This document shows, in pieces, positions 1-11,034 of a stretch of DNA of 64,000 nucleotides. The translations under genes and the position numbers were made by a program. The DNA comes from Portulaca oleracea. Lineage: Eukaryota > Streptophyta > Magnoliopsida > Caryophyllales > Portulacaceae. Below the pieces are notes generated by a model. That model was not told where the DNA came from. It searched no databases and was given only the letters and a program-made list of their open reading frames with translations. The DNA is taken from positions 13,164,501 to 13,228,500 of the forward strand of contig CM055876.1 of the NCBI GenBank assembly GCA_029582165.1, in the 5' to 3' direction. How positions within the stretch are numbered: the first letter of the stretch is position 1; every line of letters starts with the position of its first letter.

Positions 1-1093
1 GTGCAATATGAACGTACATTGAAATAGTCATTACATTGTTAAAATATTAGTTGCCCATCGGTACAATAATACAGTACAAAAAAAATGGCTTTTGCTAACA
101 GGGCTTATCTGTTGGTAAAAGTACAATATCTGTTGGTAAAAGGTTTTACCAACAGATAATTATCTGTCACTAGCCTGTTGGAAATAAACATGATTGTAAA
201 AGTAATACCAACAGATATTGTGTTCTGTTGGTATTGCTAACTAATACAAACAGTTTTGTAATGTTGTTATTTGCAATTTTATACCAACATTTAACGTATG
301 TCGGAGATACATCACATTTACCAACAGATGTAAATGTTGGGGAATGTATTCCTGGGCGCTAAAAATATTCCTACATATTGTATCTGTTGGTAATACATTT
401 ATCACCTAATTTGATAGACATTATCCAACAAATATATCTGTTGGTGATACAATTGGCAATATTAAAACATAAATATTTGTCGAAAATAGTGAAGATAGTT
501 GTATGCAGCTATAAATATGTCACTGCAATATATTATACCTGTTATACACAAGCAATTAATTTAGTTACAATATCAGCAAAACCTCAAATTAATTATATTC
601 ATTGGATATTTTGACCTGTAAAATACATATTGTCTAAATTGAAATTTCACTTAATTAAGTAAAAAGTATCAAAATGACACCAAAAAGTTCGTAAAATCAT
701 ATTTGCTAATATTCAATAGTAATATTCTAAACAAAATATAAAGCCTAAATCTAATATATCTGGTCTAAATTTCTTCAACTTGATCTCCGATGTAACTTGA
801 CAATAAACCTCATCTGCAAAATAAATTAGTAGCTCTCTTGTCATGGAATTGAGTGTTCTTCTCCCCTTTTTTCTGCATCATTTTCCCTTTTCCTTTCTCA
901 TTGTTATACCATAACGAATAAAATCAGTAGTAACAACATAAGCAGTAGAAGCAGCCGTAGCACTAGTTGTAGCAGCTAGTGAGTGAGTTTAACAAGATCA
1001 GTGGAAGCACAACATAAGTCTATCACAAACATGCATAGATCAAGCATCATCTTCGCACTAAGTCTTGGAATCCCCCTACAGATAATACCATCA

Positions 1094-1210
1094 AATTCAA
1101 ACTTGGATGCAACTTCGAGCAAACCAGGGTGGGTTAGTCTGGGATTAGTAGCAAGAAACAATCTGGGAGACCTGATTATGGCTGATGTGAGCCGAAGTCA
1201 AGCCTGCTGA
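1094..1210 (+). pseudogene. RNase H-like (RVT_3) fragment
   Basis: The plus-strand frame ending at 1210 contains KPGWVSLGLVARNNLGDLIM followed by ADVSR. This matches the first strands of the RNase H domain found at the end of plant LINE ORF2 and in related host proteins (consensus roughly W.GLG.V.RD..G..L.A..R). The first catalytic Asp region and the remainder of the domain are absent, so this is a short relic carried within the CACTA element. Confidence 0.45.
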
Positions 1211-1782
1211 ATGCCACTGATTGCTGAAGCAAAGACTGGACTGTTTACAGTTCAGTTAATGGCATGGTTTCTATCTTCATACCCCAAATAAATTATTAGA
1301 CAATCACTTGATTAATTTAAGTTAATGGCTAGCTTCACACCCCACTTGATTAACATAGTGCGTTAAGGTTTACAGCTACTGATCTTTACTTGCACATCAC
1401 CACAAATTGTCCAACTACTTGAAATTGGTCATTTAATCAAACTCTTTACTCAGTGATGATGGTTTCCAGCTTCATACCCCAGACAAATTATTTGATAATC
1501 ACTTGAACATCCCTCATGTGGTTTATACCCCAAACAAGTGCTTAATACAAAGGCTACAACCTTCCCGTTGGGATGGTACCATACTGGGATTGAGCTACTA
1601 ACAGCAGGATTACATATTCACGCACCACCAAAGTTCGGTAAACTACACTATGTTTACGGAGCTACAGAAATTGCGGATCATTTACTTTCTACTACACTAT
1701 TCCTTAACTCATTTCCTCTATTTATTCTAGTTGGATCTCCGCTGATTTGTCAACTAATAATGTATGTCATATGCTAATTTTG

Positions 1783-1888
1783 ATAAATTAATTGGAGAAA
1801 TGCAGAAAGACAGAAGTAATCAACGAAGAACAACTCATAAATTAATTGGAGAAATGCAGAAAGACAGAAGTAATCAACGAAGAACAAC
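1783..1888. repeat. Two-copy tandem repeat, period 54 bp
   Basis: A 54-bp unit starting ATAAATTAATTGGAGAAATG is present twice in a row (starts 1783 and 1837) with essentially no differences, so the duplication is recent. It lies inside the CACTA interior. Confidence 0.9.
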
Positions 1889-2133
1889 GACAAATTAAAA
1901 CGTAAATACCTGGCCAAATCTGGAGGAAACATCCACAAAATTACAGACACTCTCAGGCCCACTGCACAACACTGCAACACAGTAACCACAAAATCATCAA
2001 TAAAAGAGTCATTTTCTAACAAACAGAATCTAATCAAGATCAAAAAGAAGGGCATTATGTAATTTCTACTAATATACTATATATATACATGAAATATAAG
2101 GGATTTGAGTGACCTAAGATTGAATTATAATGG

Positions 2134-2462
2134 CACTGATCACCAATGCCCTTAATTGTGCCCATTTATTTCGCTCCAACTAAACTCTTCATTTAGCTTC
2201 AACTTTTCTATTAGCTTCCCTTTTTCCCCTTTTATATGAATTTCATTAATTATTATTCAATTTAGCCCTTAGCTTGGTAATGATCTTTATGGAGCAAAAT
2301 AGGACAAAATAATGAAACCTGGATACTATAGACCATTTAAATTAAAGTGGAAGTAATATTATTTCATGACGCACTGAGTAAAGAATCTGAATCAATGAGC
2401 ATGGGTATGCACTGGCACTATGACGCACTGAGTAATATTATTAAGGGCATTGGTGATCAGTG
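2134..2462. repeat. 329-bp segment bounded by a perfect 23-bp inverted repeat
   Basis: The arms at 2134-2156 (starting CACTGATCACCAATGCCC) and 2440-2462 are exact reverse complements. The structure looks like a small inverted-repeat element nested in the CACTA interior. No convincing target duplication was found, so the superfamily is unassigned. Inside, GACGCACTGAGTAA occurs twice (near 2369 and 2422). Confidence 0.6.
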
Positions 2463-3671
2463 ATTTTTAATACCCAAATCACCATCTAAATTCATACCCG
2501 AATCACAAAGGCAAGTACAAACTGTCATAGTACCATGAGCCTGCAATTTTTCCATGAACCTCATAATGTTATATATTACTTGCACTCGAATATAGCCTCA
2601 ACAAAGTCCTGCAATTTCTCTTCTACAAAGCAAGGTGAAGACTTGTCTGGCCATCACCATTGACATTTTCATCAATTACCACACTATGACTAATGCTGAG
2701 ATAAGCTTCTACACTTACAGATTCCACAACCTAAAGTTAAGCCAAAAGAACAAAGCAAGTTGTTGAACATGTATTTAAGTATAGGTAAATTATTTTAAAT
2801 TGCTACAATTTATTAAAAGGGACAGAATCCACGACGATTGTGAATAACCTAGCAGATGATAATGATAAAAGGGAAATTCTTTACCTTCCATTGACAAGGC
2901 TCGAGAAAGGATACAAGCATAAGGTGGCATGGAGCAAATGAGCAAATGGAGCAAATTGGTCCTGCTCTTGCGGCGCCCTCTCACAGTGAATTCACTAATG
3001 AGCATACTACACCAGTGATATTGTCCTGCCTTGTTGCCTCTACTTCACCATTCAACTACAGCAAAATCCCAAACAACACCAAAGTAAAGCTAGTTTATCA
3101 AACCAAAATTCTGAATTAAAATCCTAATTTTGTTCAACTATTTCAAAGGAAAGGAGAGGGAGAAAGTTGGAGCTCGGGTAGCAGCAGAACAGTAGGAAAG
3201 AGATTAGCAATGGCGTAGCACCACAAACAGATCGACCAAACACAAAATGACTAGTAAGTCATCACAATCATCCCCATTGCAATCAGTAAAACCATACCTT
3301 GAAGTAGACCAAGCAGTTACCGGAATCAAGATCTTCTCCAGAAAGACGATTTTGGACCTTTCGATTGCACACGCAAGCTCTCAGATTCACCATCATGAAA
3401 CCGTAATCTGGCACTCACAAATTGATTTTTGGCAATCTTAACTCTCGATTTCTCTATTCCTTCATACGGAAAACCTAGATCGGCTATTGATGTCCATAAA
3501 TTCTGCAAAAAAAAAAAAAAGACTCTCGCTGGTGGTTATTTATCGCAACTCTTGCAGGTTGTTGCTAGCTCCTTCTTTCCACTTATGAATTCTCAACTGG
3601 TTTGTTATGCGATAATTCAAACTGAGAATAATTATTAAAAGTAGGAATCTTGTTCTATGCAAAAAAAGTAC

Positions 3672-3925
3672 CTGTTCTTCTTGGAAAGGAGCTTGTTCGC
3701 GTTGATCTTGCGGCCGCCACTCTCGCTGGTGTTGCTAGCTCCTTCTTTCCACTTATCTGACACTATAACCTTAACCAATTTTTTCTCACCTGGGAATTTA
3801 GTCCCAAATTACAATGAAAGTCACATGCTGATCAGCGTAGCGTAATCAGATGTCGTAACCCTAGAACAACAAAACTGAAGACAAAATAGGAGAGAGAGGA
3901 CGGACTCACACTTCTCGCAGACCAT
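3672..3925 (-). pseudogene. Captured CRIPT-like gene fragment (exons 1-2) inside the CACTA element
   Basis: On the minus strand an ATG at 3925 begins MVCEK and the exon stops at 3910 before a GTGAGT donor (phase 1). After a 120-bp intron, an AG at 3790-3791 opens exon 2 (3789-3672). It restores the Cys codon and continues EKKLVKVIVSDKWKEGASN, then a GGRKIN segment and LLSKKN, ending at a GTAC donor. This is the N-terminal half of the plant CRIPT (cysteine-rich PDZ-binding protein) homologue, a small protein of about 100 residues with CxxC pairs. The 3' exon that should carry the remaining Cys pairs is not found downstream on the minus strand. A second partial copy of exon 2 sequence lies near 3520-3585. 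The CT microsatellite and GC-rich DNA at 3945-4240 look like the captured 5' leader. It is a truncated transduplicate, not a working gene. Confidence 0.8.
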
Positions 3926-3944
3926 AGTTGCTCCCAAATCTATG

Positions 3945-3972
<28 letters not shown>
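3945..3972. repeat. CT dinucleotide microsatellite
   Basis: About 14 CT units. They lie just upstream of the captured CRIPT-like start codon (read on the minus strand as GA), the kind of tract common in plant 5' leaders. Confidence 0.9.
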
Positions 3973-3975
<3 letters not shown>

Positions 3976-4608
3976 GAAGCACCGGAGACAAGTCGGAACC
4001 CAACTGAAGAACAAGCTCTATATAGGTCAAGAAACAGATCTTAATTGTTTGACACAAGAAATCAACAGGTTATCACGAGCAACTCAGAGAGTGTCAAACA
4101 AGAAATCAGCAGTCTTTAGGTTTGAGGAGGAAGCGCCGGCGACTGGAACTGAAGAGGAGGAAGCGGCGCTGCGGCGGCCTGGAGAGGAAGCGGCGGAGAG
4201 CAGTTTTTAGGGTTTGAGGCAGATTATGAGAAGATTGAATGACTGAATGAATGTGATGGTAGCAGTTTACTAGTTTTGACCGTGTTTTTTTTCCTAAAAA
4301 TAGCGCTTAAATTTTCACAATATTAATACCAACAGTAAGTTGTTTATCTGTTGGTACTAAAATTGTTTTACCAACAGATATGATAACCGTTGCTAATGTT
4401 AAAATAATGTCAACAGTTAAATTTTTATCTGCCGGTAATAAAATTGCCGGTAATAAAATTGTTTTACCAACAGATAATATTAGTGTTGGTAAATTATTAA
4501 TAATACCAACATACAGTTAATCTGTTGGTAAATATACACTTTTACCAACAGATAAAAAATCTGTCACTAGCAATCTGTTGGTAAAAGCCATTTTTTTTTG
4601 TAGTGATA

Positions 4609-7600
4609 GAAACAACACCAATAGAATTAATTATAAAAAACTTATAGTCATCACAACATTTATAAATAGTTATCGTAATGGTAGATTAATATTGTGTTAT
4701 ATTAAAAACACATACTATAGCCAAGATTGTACTAACATACGCAAGTAAACTAGAAGCATCATTGCATCTAGGGGCTAGAAGATCCAACACAATCCAACCA
4801 AATATTTGCTCTATATTTTACTTGATTTTACACTCCAAATCTCACACAATCTTCCTCATTTTCTCTCCACTCAGCCAAGCCCCTCCCTTCTCACTATTAT
4901 AAAAACCCCTCATCCATCCCAAATCAGTCCAAGAACATCACTATACCAAACATTCCCTTCAAACACAAAAAGAATTGCATTAAAATAGAAGAAAGGAGTT
5001 AAAAATGAGGCTTTTGTTCTCAAGCATCCAAGGAATCTCTTCCATCTACTCTAGTCACACTCAAAGGTGTCTTTTTCTTTCAAAAGTTTCAACCTTCATG
5101 TTAGATTAAGTAAACAAGAAGAAGAGGTGTTCTAAAAACCAGGGAATGGCTAAAAACCACTTAAAATGGTACCCTTTTTACTTAAATCCTAATTTTATAT
5201 TTTTACTCTTATTTTAGGTGTTACAATGGTCTTAAAAACTTAAAAAAAAATGTTCATTGAAAGCCTCATGAGATTCAGCCACCATGGATGTTCATAAGAT
5301 GAGTTTTTCTTGCTTAAACAACCAAGTTTACGGGTTTTTCATAACACCAAGATAAAATCATATTTTGGAAAAACTTTCAACATGAAAGTTGTAGGTTTAG
5401 ATGTATAGAAACCCACTAAAAAAATTGTTTTGCAAAAAAATATAAGGGCAGTGAGTTATAGAGCAAAAACCAGACCCTTTCCAGATTCACGTCTATTCTG
5501 ACATAGGTTCGGATTTTGTAAAAACTGTATTAATCGGTAACTCTTAAAAATAAAATAAAAATATGGGGTTAAACTAGACTCATAAACTGAATTTTTCCAA
5601 GTGGAATGAGCTTCAAATATTTTGTATAGATGGAGAAAAAAATAAACAAAACCGGGCAAAAAACTGATTTTTCTGCCCCAAAACGATTTTTGCCTCAATT
5701 CTGCAAATGGATGGTTTAGAGCTGAGTTCTTCATGTTTTAGCTAGAAAACCACTAGTAAAAGAGTTATAAGACCAAAGAGTTAATTATTTGTTAAAAGTA
5801 ACTTTGTTTGAATTTAAAAGTAAGTTGTCTTTTAATTACACCTTTGCTAGAACTCAAGTAAGAGCTAGAATCATTTCTTTGAAAATCCCAGCAGCTCAAA
5901 ACAAAATAGAAGTGACTAAAATAAAAAGCTAATGAAAGCTTTTTATGTAGGATTATGGTTCTAATTATAGTTAAATACTCTAATTTTCAGGATACCCAAA
6001 AATACTAAGGAAGTCAAGGTATAGAGATCTAGATTTTCAGCCTCAAATGGATGTGTGCTAAGTGCCTAAGAGAGGGCCATAAGGGCTGAAAATCAATATA
6101 TTTATATAATGTTTATTTGGTTGATACTTGCACTTGATGAGATTTATGTTTTATGTATTCATGATGTATGTGAAGTATGATATTACAAGTTGATGATACT
6201 AACTTTTGCTACCAAGTCCATGATAAAGTATTCTATGAAATCAAGTAATATTATCCCATCTTTTATGTGATAATCTTGATGTTACCATAGTTATATGACA
6301 AAGAGATATATGATTCTAAGTTTATGATACTACTTATAATGCTACTTTATAATACTTATGATTTAAGGTTATGATGCTACTTATGATGTTACTTTATGAT
6401 ACTTATGATTTAAATTTATGGTGTACTTTATGATGCTACAACAAGATGTTAAGCTATTATGACACGTTCTATGGAGATGCTTATGGTACTAACTGACGAT
6501 TAAAGTTATAATACATGTTCTATGTGTTCTTTGCATCATTTAACATTTCATGCATTCATGGCATGTAGTAAGATGATCTTGAATCATCTTTAGTAAGTCT
6601 CCTTAGGTATATGGTTCTATAAGTCCTACCGGGCAAGAGTGATGGTCTATAAGGCACACTCATTTTATGGTCTTTCTATGGTTCTTTTATAGTCTTTTTA
6701 TGATCCTTCTATGATCTTTTATGATCCTTCTATGATCTTTTTATGGTTCTTTTATGATCCTTCTATGGTTCCTCCATGATCTTTCTATGGTACTTATATG
6801 GTCCTTCTATGGTTCCTTTATGGACATTCTATGGTTCTTTTATGGCTCTTCAAGTCCCATGGGCAGTATGACAAAGTATGATAAGTGGTACCACTAAGTC
6901 CCGTAGGCATCATGGTTTATGGTATGAGGATCCTCACTATGAAATCCCATAGGGGCGTCATGGACATCCAAGTGCTTGGTCAAGCCGTTTTATGAGCATT
7001 AGACATCTAGGTCATGGAGCATATGCACATAAGGATTATGATATTGTACATATGCATGTTTATGTATGTATATTAATGATTATGTAAGTTTATGTATGGT
7101 TAAGTTTATGTATGTTAATATTTATGTATGACTATGTTTATATGTGTGTATGTTTAGTTATGTATATGTATGTTCATGCACGGTTATGTAAATATGTATA
7201 TGGTTAGGTATGTTATAATCTCCATACTTAGTTTCGGCTAATCCATGTTTATGTCCCCCTCTTAGGTACCAATTCTTCTAAGAAGGCATGATGTTTGGAG
7301 ATCTTCAAAGGAAAAGGAGGCATGGAGGCCAAGGGATGATGATGGGAACTCAGGGCTTACTTTAAGAAGACATGAATAAAGACTTAAAATTATTAAATAC
7401 ATGTAATTTCTATTTCTACTATGACATGACTCTAGTTTACTTTTCATTACTAAAGAACCTACATGTAAAGTGACTAATGAGAAAATACTATTTTCCCTCC
7501 CTTACTACAAATCAACTTAATAATGAATTAAGGGAGAAAGCTCAAGCTATGGGTGCATCTCCTTGGGAGTTATGTAGTGAGGACTACCTACCTTACTCCC

Positions 7601-7869
7601 TAGGTAAGATAAGCCCCATTTGGCCTAAGCTTAATCCATAACATGATCTTGTTAATAAATCTTTAAGTTGAACATGATCATTACCAAAGCACTTGATGAC
7701 ATATGGACTTTATGGACTTATATGGATGTTATGGACATGCATGGCCTTTATGGACAATATGGACTTAAATGGACCATATGCACTCATGTTACTAAACACA
7801 CTAAATTGGTAACTAAGACAACATGACACATACTTAAAAAAAAAAAAAAAAAAAAGTACGGACGTTACA
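4609..7869. other. AT-rich repeat DNA, possibly a long degraded LTR
   Basis: No gene is recognised. A TATA-like CTATTATAAAAACCCC lies near 4892-4907, and the stretch ends in a long A-run (about 7836-7855) followed by GTACGGACGTTACA at 7856-7869, resembling the 3' end of some plant gypsy LTRs. The interior is rich in TATG-type simple sequence. I found neither a matching 5' LTR edge nor a target duplication, so a solo LTR of about 3 kb is only a possibility. Confidence 0.3.
6645..6852. repeat. Degenerate minisatellite, unit near TATGGTTCTTT / TATGATCCTTC
   Basis: Roughly 11-bp units alternating between TATGGTTCTTT-like and TATGATCCTTC-like forms fill this stretch. Further downstream (7040-7210) a looser TATGTATGT pattern continues. 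Confidence 0.8.
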
Positions 7870-7879
7870 TGTGCCTATT

Positions 7880-8260
7880 ACAATAGCAACGTTTAATGTG
7901 TGTCAATGAACATGAAGATTGGTCACTATTGAGTCGTATATTAGTCGCGCATATTTTGATAGTAACGTGACCACGACTATAATAAATATATATGTGACCA
8001 TTGAGTCATATATTTGCGTCCAATAATGTACTATTAGTCACTCTAGTGTCAAATATTAGTCACATATATATGCTAAGAATCAAGATACTATATTATTTGT
8101 CGCCCCAAAAATTTAATGTTAGTCATCTATATTTTAATTCGTTTGATATATATGTTATGATTTGTTTCCAAATTCGAGATAACATAATACTAGTCACACT
8201 GACTGGTTTATTAGTCACCTATAATTATATAATTTGTAAAAGGTATTTAGGAAAGTGGTC
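7880..8260. repeat. Cluster of TATTAGTCAC-like short repeats in both orientations
   Basis: Variants of ATTAGTCAC / GTGACCA recur about every 40-60 bp (for example near 7950, 8033, 8052, 8112, 8191 and 8211), several followed by TATA. Such clusters typify subterminal zones of CACTA or hAT elements, but no terminal repeat or target duplication could be fixed, so only the repeat itself is reported. Confidence 0.5.
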
Positions 8261-8639
8261 TATTTAAAACGTGTGCGCTATTTGTGGATAAAAAATAATT
8301 ACCTAATCTATTCTATTTATTTTTTAAATTTAATTAATTAAATTAAAGAGATTGATTGCACTCTCCAAGTTGCTTTTGATTTTTCATTTTGACAAAATTT
8401 GCCACGTAGGATGTCTCACGATAATCTATCGTGAGACGGTCTTATACTAGAATTTGCGTATAATAATTTATCACTCTTATTAAATAGTACTTCCTTCGTC
8501 TCTAAATAAATGTCGTATTCTCTAATTACATTGTTCTTTTTTATTTGTCAATTTTAATTTCAATAATTAAAATATCCATGTTACTCTTAATTAATGAATG
8601 ATATTTATTTTACGTTTTAAAATATTCTCCTTTATTCCT

Positions 8640-8790
8640 ACTAAATGAAAGGACATATTTGTCCAACTCCAATTTTTTCTCGTTTACTATACGTCGCCCA
8701 CCCTTTTACTATTGTCGCCCACCTTTCGCATAATATTTTCCAACTTTGCTCCTACAACCTCATAACCTCACTCTCTACCTTCTCTCTAGT
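8640..8790. repeat. Left member of a diverged inverted repeat pair (partner at about 16030-16170)
   Basis: AAAGGACAT followed by ...TCGCCCACCCTTTTACTAT...TCGCCCACC and a CT-rich leader is matched in reverse complement near 16030-16170 (AAAGGACATTAATATATGTC, then GCCCCCCTTTTACTAAT...). The pair encloses the LINE and could be the long terminal repeats of an older element into which the LINE inserted. The outer boundaries are not resolved. Confidence 0.4.
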
Positions 8791-8959
8791 TTATCTCTCT
8801 AAAAAACGCTCTCAACCAACCACCACTACACACCACCGTCATCTCGGGATATCGAACGCTAACAATCGAAGAAGTTGAGGTATGTTTTGAATTATATGAT
8901 TTGTGTTTGTGTTGTTCGAAAAATTTGGGCCGAAATTACAATTTTTTCCGGAAAAAAGC

Positions 8960-9504
8960 GCCTGCGGCGATTTTTGCCGCCGTTTGCGGCAAAAATCGCG
9001 CCGCAACCGTACCGAATGTTTTAGCCCAAATATATTTTTTTAAAACAATAATATTGATAATATTATTAATAATAATGTTATTTAATTATATTATATTATT
9101 GTAAATATGATTAGTTAATAATATTAACTATTATGTGTATATTTATGTTAATAATGTTATTGTTAATATTAAAAATTTGATTAGTTAATATTATTGTTAT
9201 TTTGTTGTTAATAATAATTATTATTATGTGTATATTTCTATTAAATTACTTTATTGTTGTTAATAATTCTATTAATTGTTTATAAAATAGTGTAATTATT
9301 ATTAATTTATTAAAAAAAATTGAACTCCCGGTAATGTTGCCGCGTGAAAATTTTACCGGCGACGGCGGCGATGTCGTACGCCGATTGCGGCAGCACCGCG
9401 GTTGTTGCCGCGTGAAACGTGCAGCAACACCACCTTAGTTGTCGCGCGTTTCACGCGGCAACGGCCGCGGTGTCGCCGTCGTCGGTGAAATTTTCACGTG
9501 ACAC
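8960..9504. repeat. GC-rich hairpins in an AT-rich setting
   Basis: At 8964-9004 the arms GCGGCGATTTTTGCCGC and GCGGCAAAAATCGCG-CCGC fold over a 5-nt loop. At 9336-9504 two nested imperfect inverted repeats occur: an outer pair with arms near 9336-9376 and 9470-9504, and an inner pair near 9396-9429 and 9438-9470. The 330 bases between them are almost pure A/T. The contrast suggests terminal or structural sequence of an unidentified mobile element rather than a gene. Confidence 0.7.
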
Positions 9505-9743
9505 TGACCCATTAATTTTAATATTTTTCTGAAAAATTTTATATTTTACGTAATTTTCATAAAATTAAAATTTACAAACCTCTTCTTCATCACTTGATTT
9601 ATCACATTCCCTTGACATTTTAGGTTGAATTTCAACAACTTTTAACAATTTTAGTTTTTTATTTTATTTTTTTTATTTTTTTTCAAGGGTAAGAAACAGA
9701 GTTAGGTAGCTCTTCTCTCAAGAGTTCTACCTAACTTATCCTC

Positions 9744-11019
9744 TTAGATGATACAATTGAGAGGACTAGCCAGGGGGAGGGTCAAAAACATACAATCATC
9801 TAAATTGATATCATGTTTAGAAATCCACTCGGCTGCTCTGTTAGCTTCTCTAAAGGTATGTTGAACATGGCTAAAGGTGCATAGGGAAAGGGATGTCTTT
9901 ATGTCTCCAATGAGTTGCTGGATTGACCAGGGGACGTCGCACTTTCCGTTAACAGCATCAAAGACGACTTTATTGTCTCCTTCGATAATAATGTTTCGGT
10001 AGCCCAACTTCAACGCTTCTTCAAGACCATAACGGAGGGCAGTAGCTTCGGCAATGATTTGGCACCCACCCCCAGCACCCGAGGGGGATTTGGCACCATC
10101 GAAGTTGACTTTAACAGTACCGATTGGGGGAGTGCGCCAAGCAATCCAGGATGAGGGGGATTTTTGATGGATGACCTTACACGGGAGAAGCTGATCTTAA
10201 TGGATGTTGTCTAGCTTGCAACGGGAACGCCACTCCTCGCTGGATTTTTTTGCTCTGATGAGAACGCCAACGGTGGGTGTTTTGGCTCTTCGAAAGATTA
10301 GATCATTTCTAGCTTTCCAGAGGCTCCAAAGAAAAGCTACGAAATATCAAGCTGAGATGAACCGAAGTCTTTTTTTATTGGGTCAGAATGTTGAGGATGT
10401 CCGAGTGTGAAGACGGGAGGAAGGGAAGCCAATGTTGGGAAGCAGTAATATTCCAGGCTTCACGCGCTCTATTGCACCTCAAAAAAATATGATTTTTATC
10501 CTCAACTGCAGAGCAGCAAAAGGAACAAAGGGAAGAAATGTTGAGACCTCGCCGAGACAAGGCATCGTTAGTGGGGAGAGCATTCCTGCAAAGGAGCCAG
10601 AGGAACACTTTAAGCTTGGGTTGGATATCAAGATTCCATATTCATTTAAATTCCCAAGGAGGGGAATCATGAGGAAGTCCATGGGCAAGCCAGGTAGCCG
10701 ATTTGGACGTAAAGCGACCACAGCCAGAAAGACCCCAACAACAATTATCATGCGCTGCGTTGTGAGGGATAGGGATGTCTTTTATTAAGTTGACTGATCT
10801 GGAATTAATAATGCTCTGAAGACAATTAAGGTTCCACTTCTTATCCGGGGTGATAAAATATGAAACCTTTAAGTTGATGTCTACGAGATCAAGGTTAGGA
10901 ATATTATTGAGAGAGAAAAGATTGGTGGAGTGACACCAGTTATCGCACCAGAAGTTAATATTATTTCCGTCACCAACAGTCCAATGGAGCCCCCTTTTAA
11001 AAGTGTCCCTATTTTTCAA
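9744..11019 (-). pseudogene. LINE ORF2 C-terminal zf-RVT and RNase H domains, broken
   Basis: Two overlapping frames (10642-11019 and 10375-10608) encode the zf-RVT region: VGDGNNINFWCDNWC, then VFLWLLCRNALPTNDALSRRG with a CSFCC...H...C cluster. A frameshift near 10620 separates them. After a break, a minus-strand segment from about 10140 to 9744 encodes an RVT_3-type RNase H with VNFDGA, EATALRYGLEEA and EGDN supplying the acidic residues. This RNase H tail is typical of one branch of plant LINEs. Confidence 0.75.
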
Positions 11020-11034
11020 GATAGCTTTCCAAGC

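Larger units (their letters stand above)
72..4605. mobile_element. CACTA (En/Spm-type) DNA transposon, non-autonomous, complete
   Basis: The right end reads ...TTTTTTGTAGTG (the reverse complement of CACTACAAAAA) and the left end reads CAGTACAAAAAAAATGGC, one mismatch from CACTA. The flanking triplets are identical: ATA at 69-71 and ATA at 4606-4608, the 3-bp duplication expected of CACTA elements. Both subterminal zones (about 105-440 and 4320-4590) are packed with direct and inverted copies of ATCTGTTGGTA / TACCAACAGAT, the usual arrangement of transposase-binding repeats in this superfamily. No TnpA or TnpD-like reading frame is visible in the 4.5 kb, so it must have depended on a relative. 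The interior holds a captured CRIPT-like gene fragment, an RNase H-like fragment and smaller repeats. Confidence 0.88.

Noticed and set aside
1538..1777. 79-codon plus-strand frame in the CACTA interior
   Set aside because: Reads smoothly but matches no known domain and has no splice or start context; left unannotated.
2790..3005. Possible third CRIPT exon on the minus strand
   Set aside because: The frame lacks the CIICKQQVHQ-type segment and the paired cysteines, so it is not convincing.
4609..7869. A solo Tekay-type LTR of about 3 kb
   Set aside because: The 3' end is plausible but no TG start or 5-bp duplication was located, so it is listed only as repeat DNA.
8414..8450. Hairpin TCTCACGATA / TATCGTGAGA followed by CTAG, a possible Helitron end
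   Set aside because: The base after CTAG is A rather than T, and GTGAGACGGTCT-type sequence is a common dispersed plant repeat not tied to Helitron termini.
8486..8520. Stowaway-like end ACTTCCTTCGTCTCTAAATAAATG
   Set aside because: No inverted partner with a TA duplication was found nearby; it is at most one half of a decayed element.
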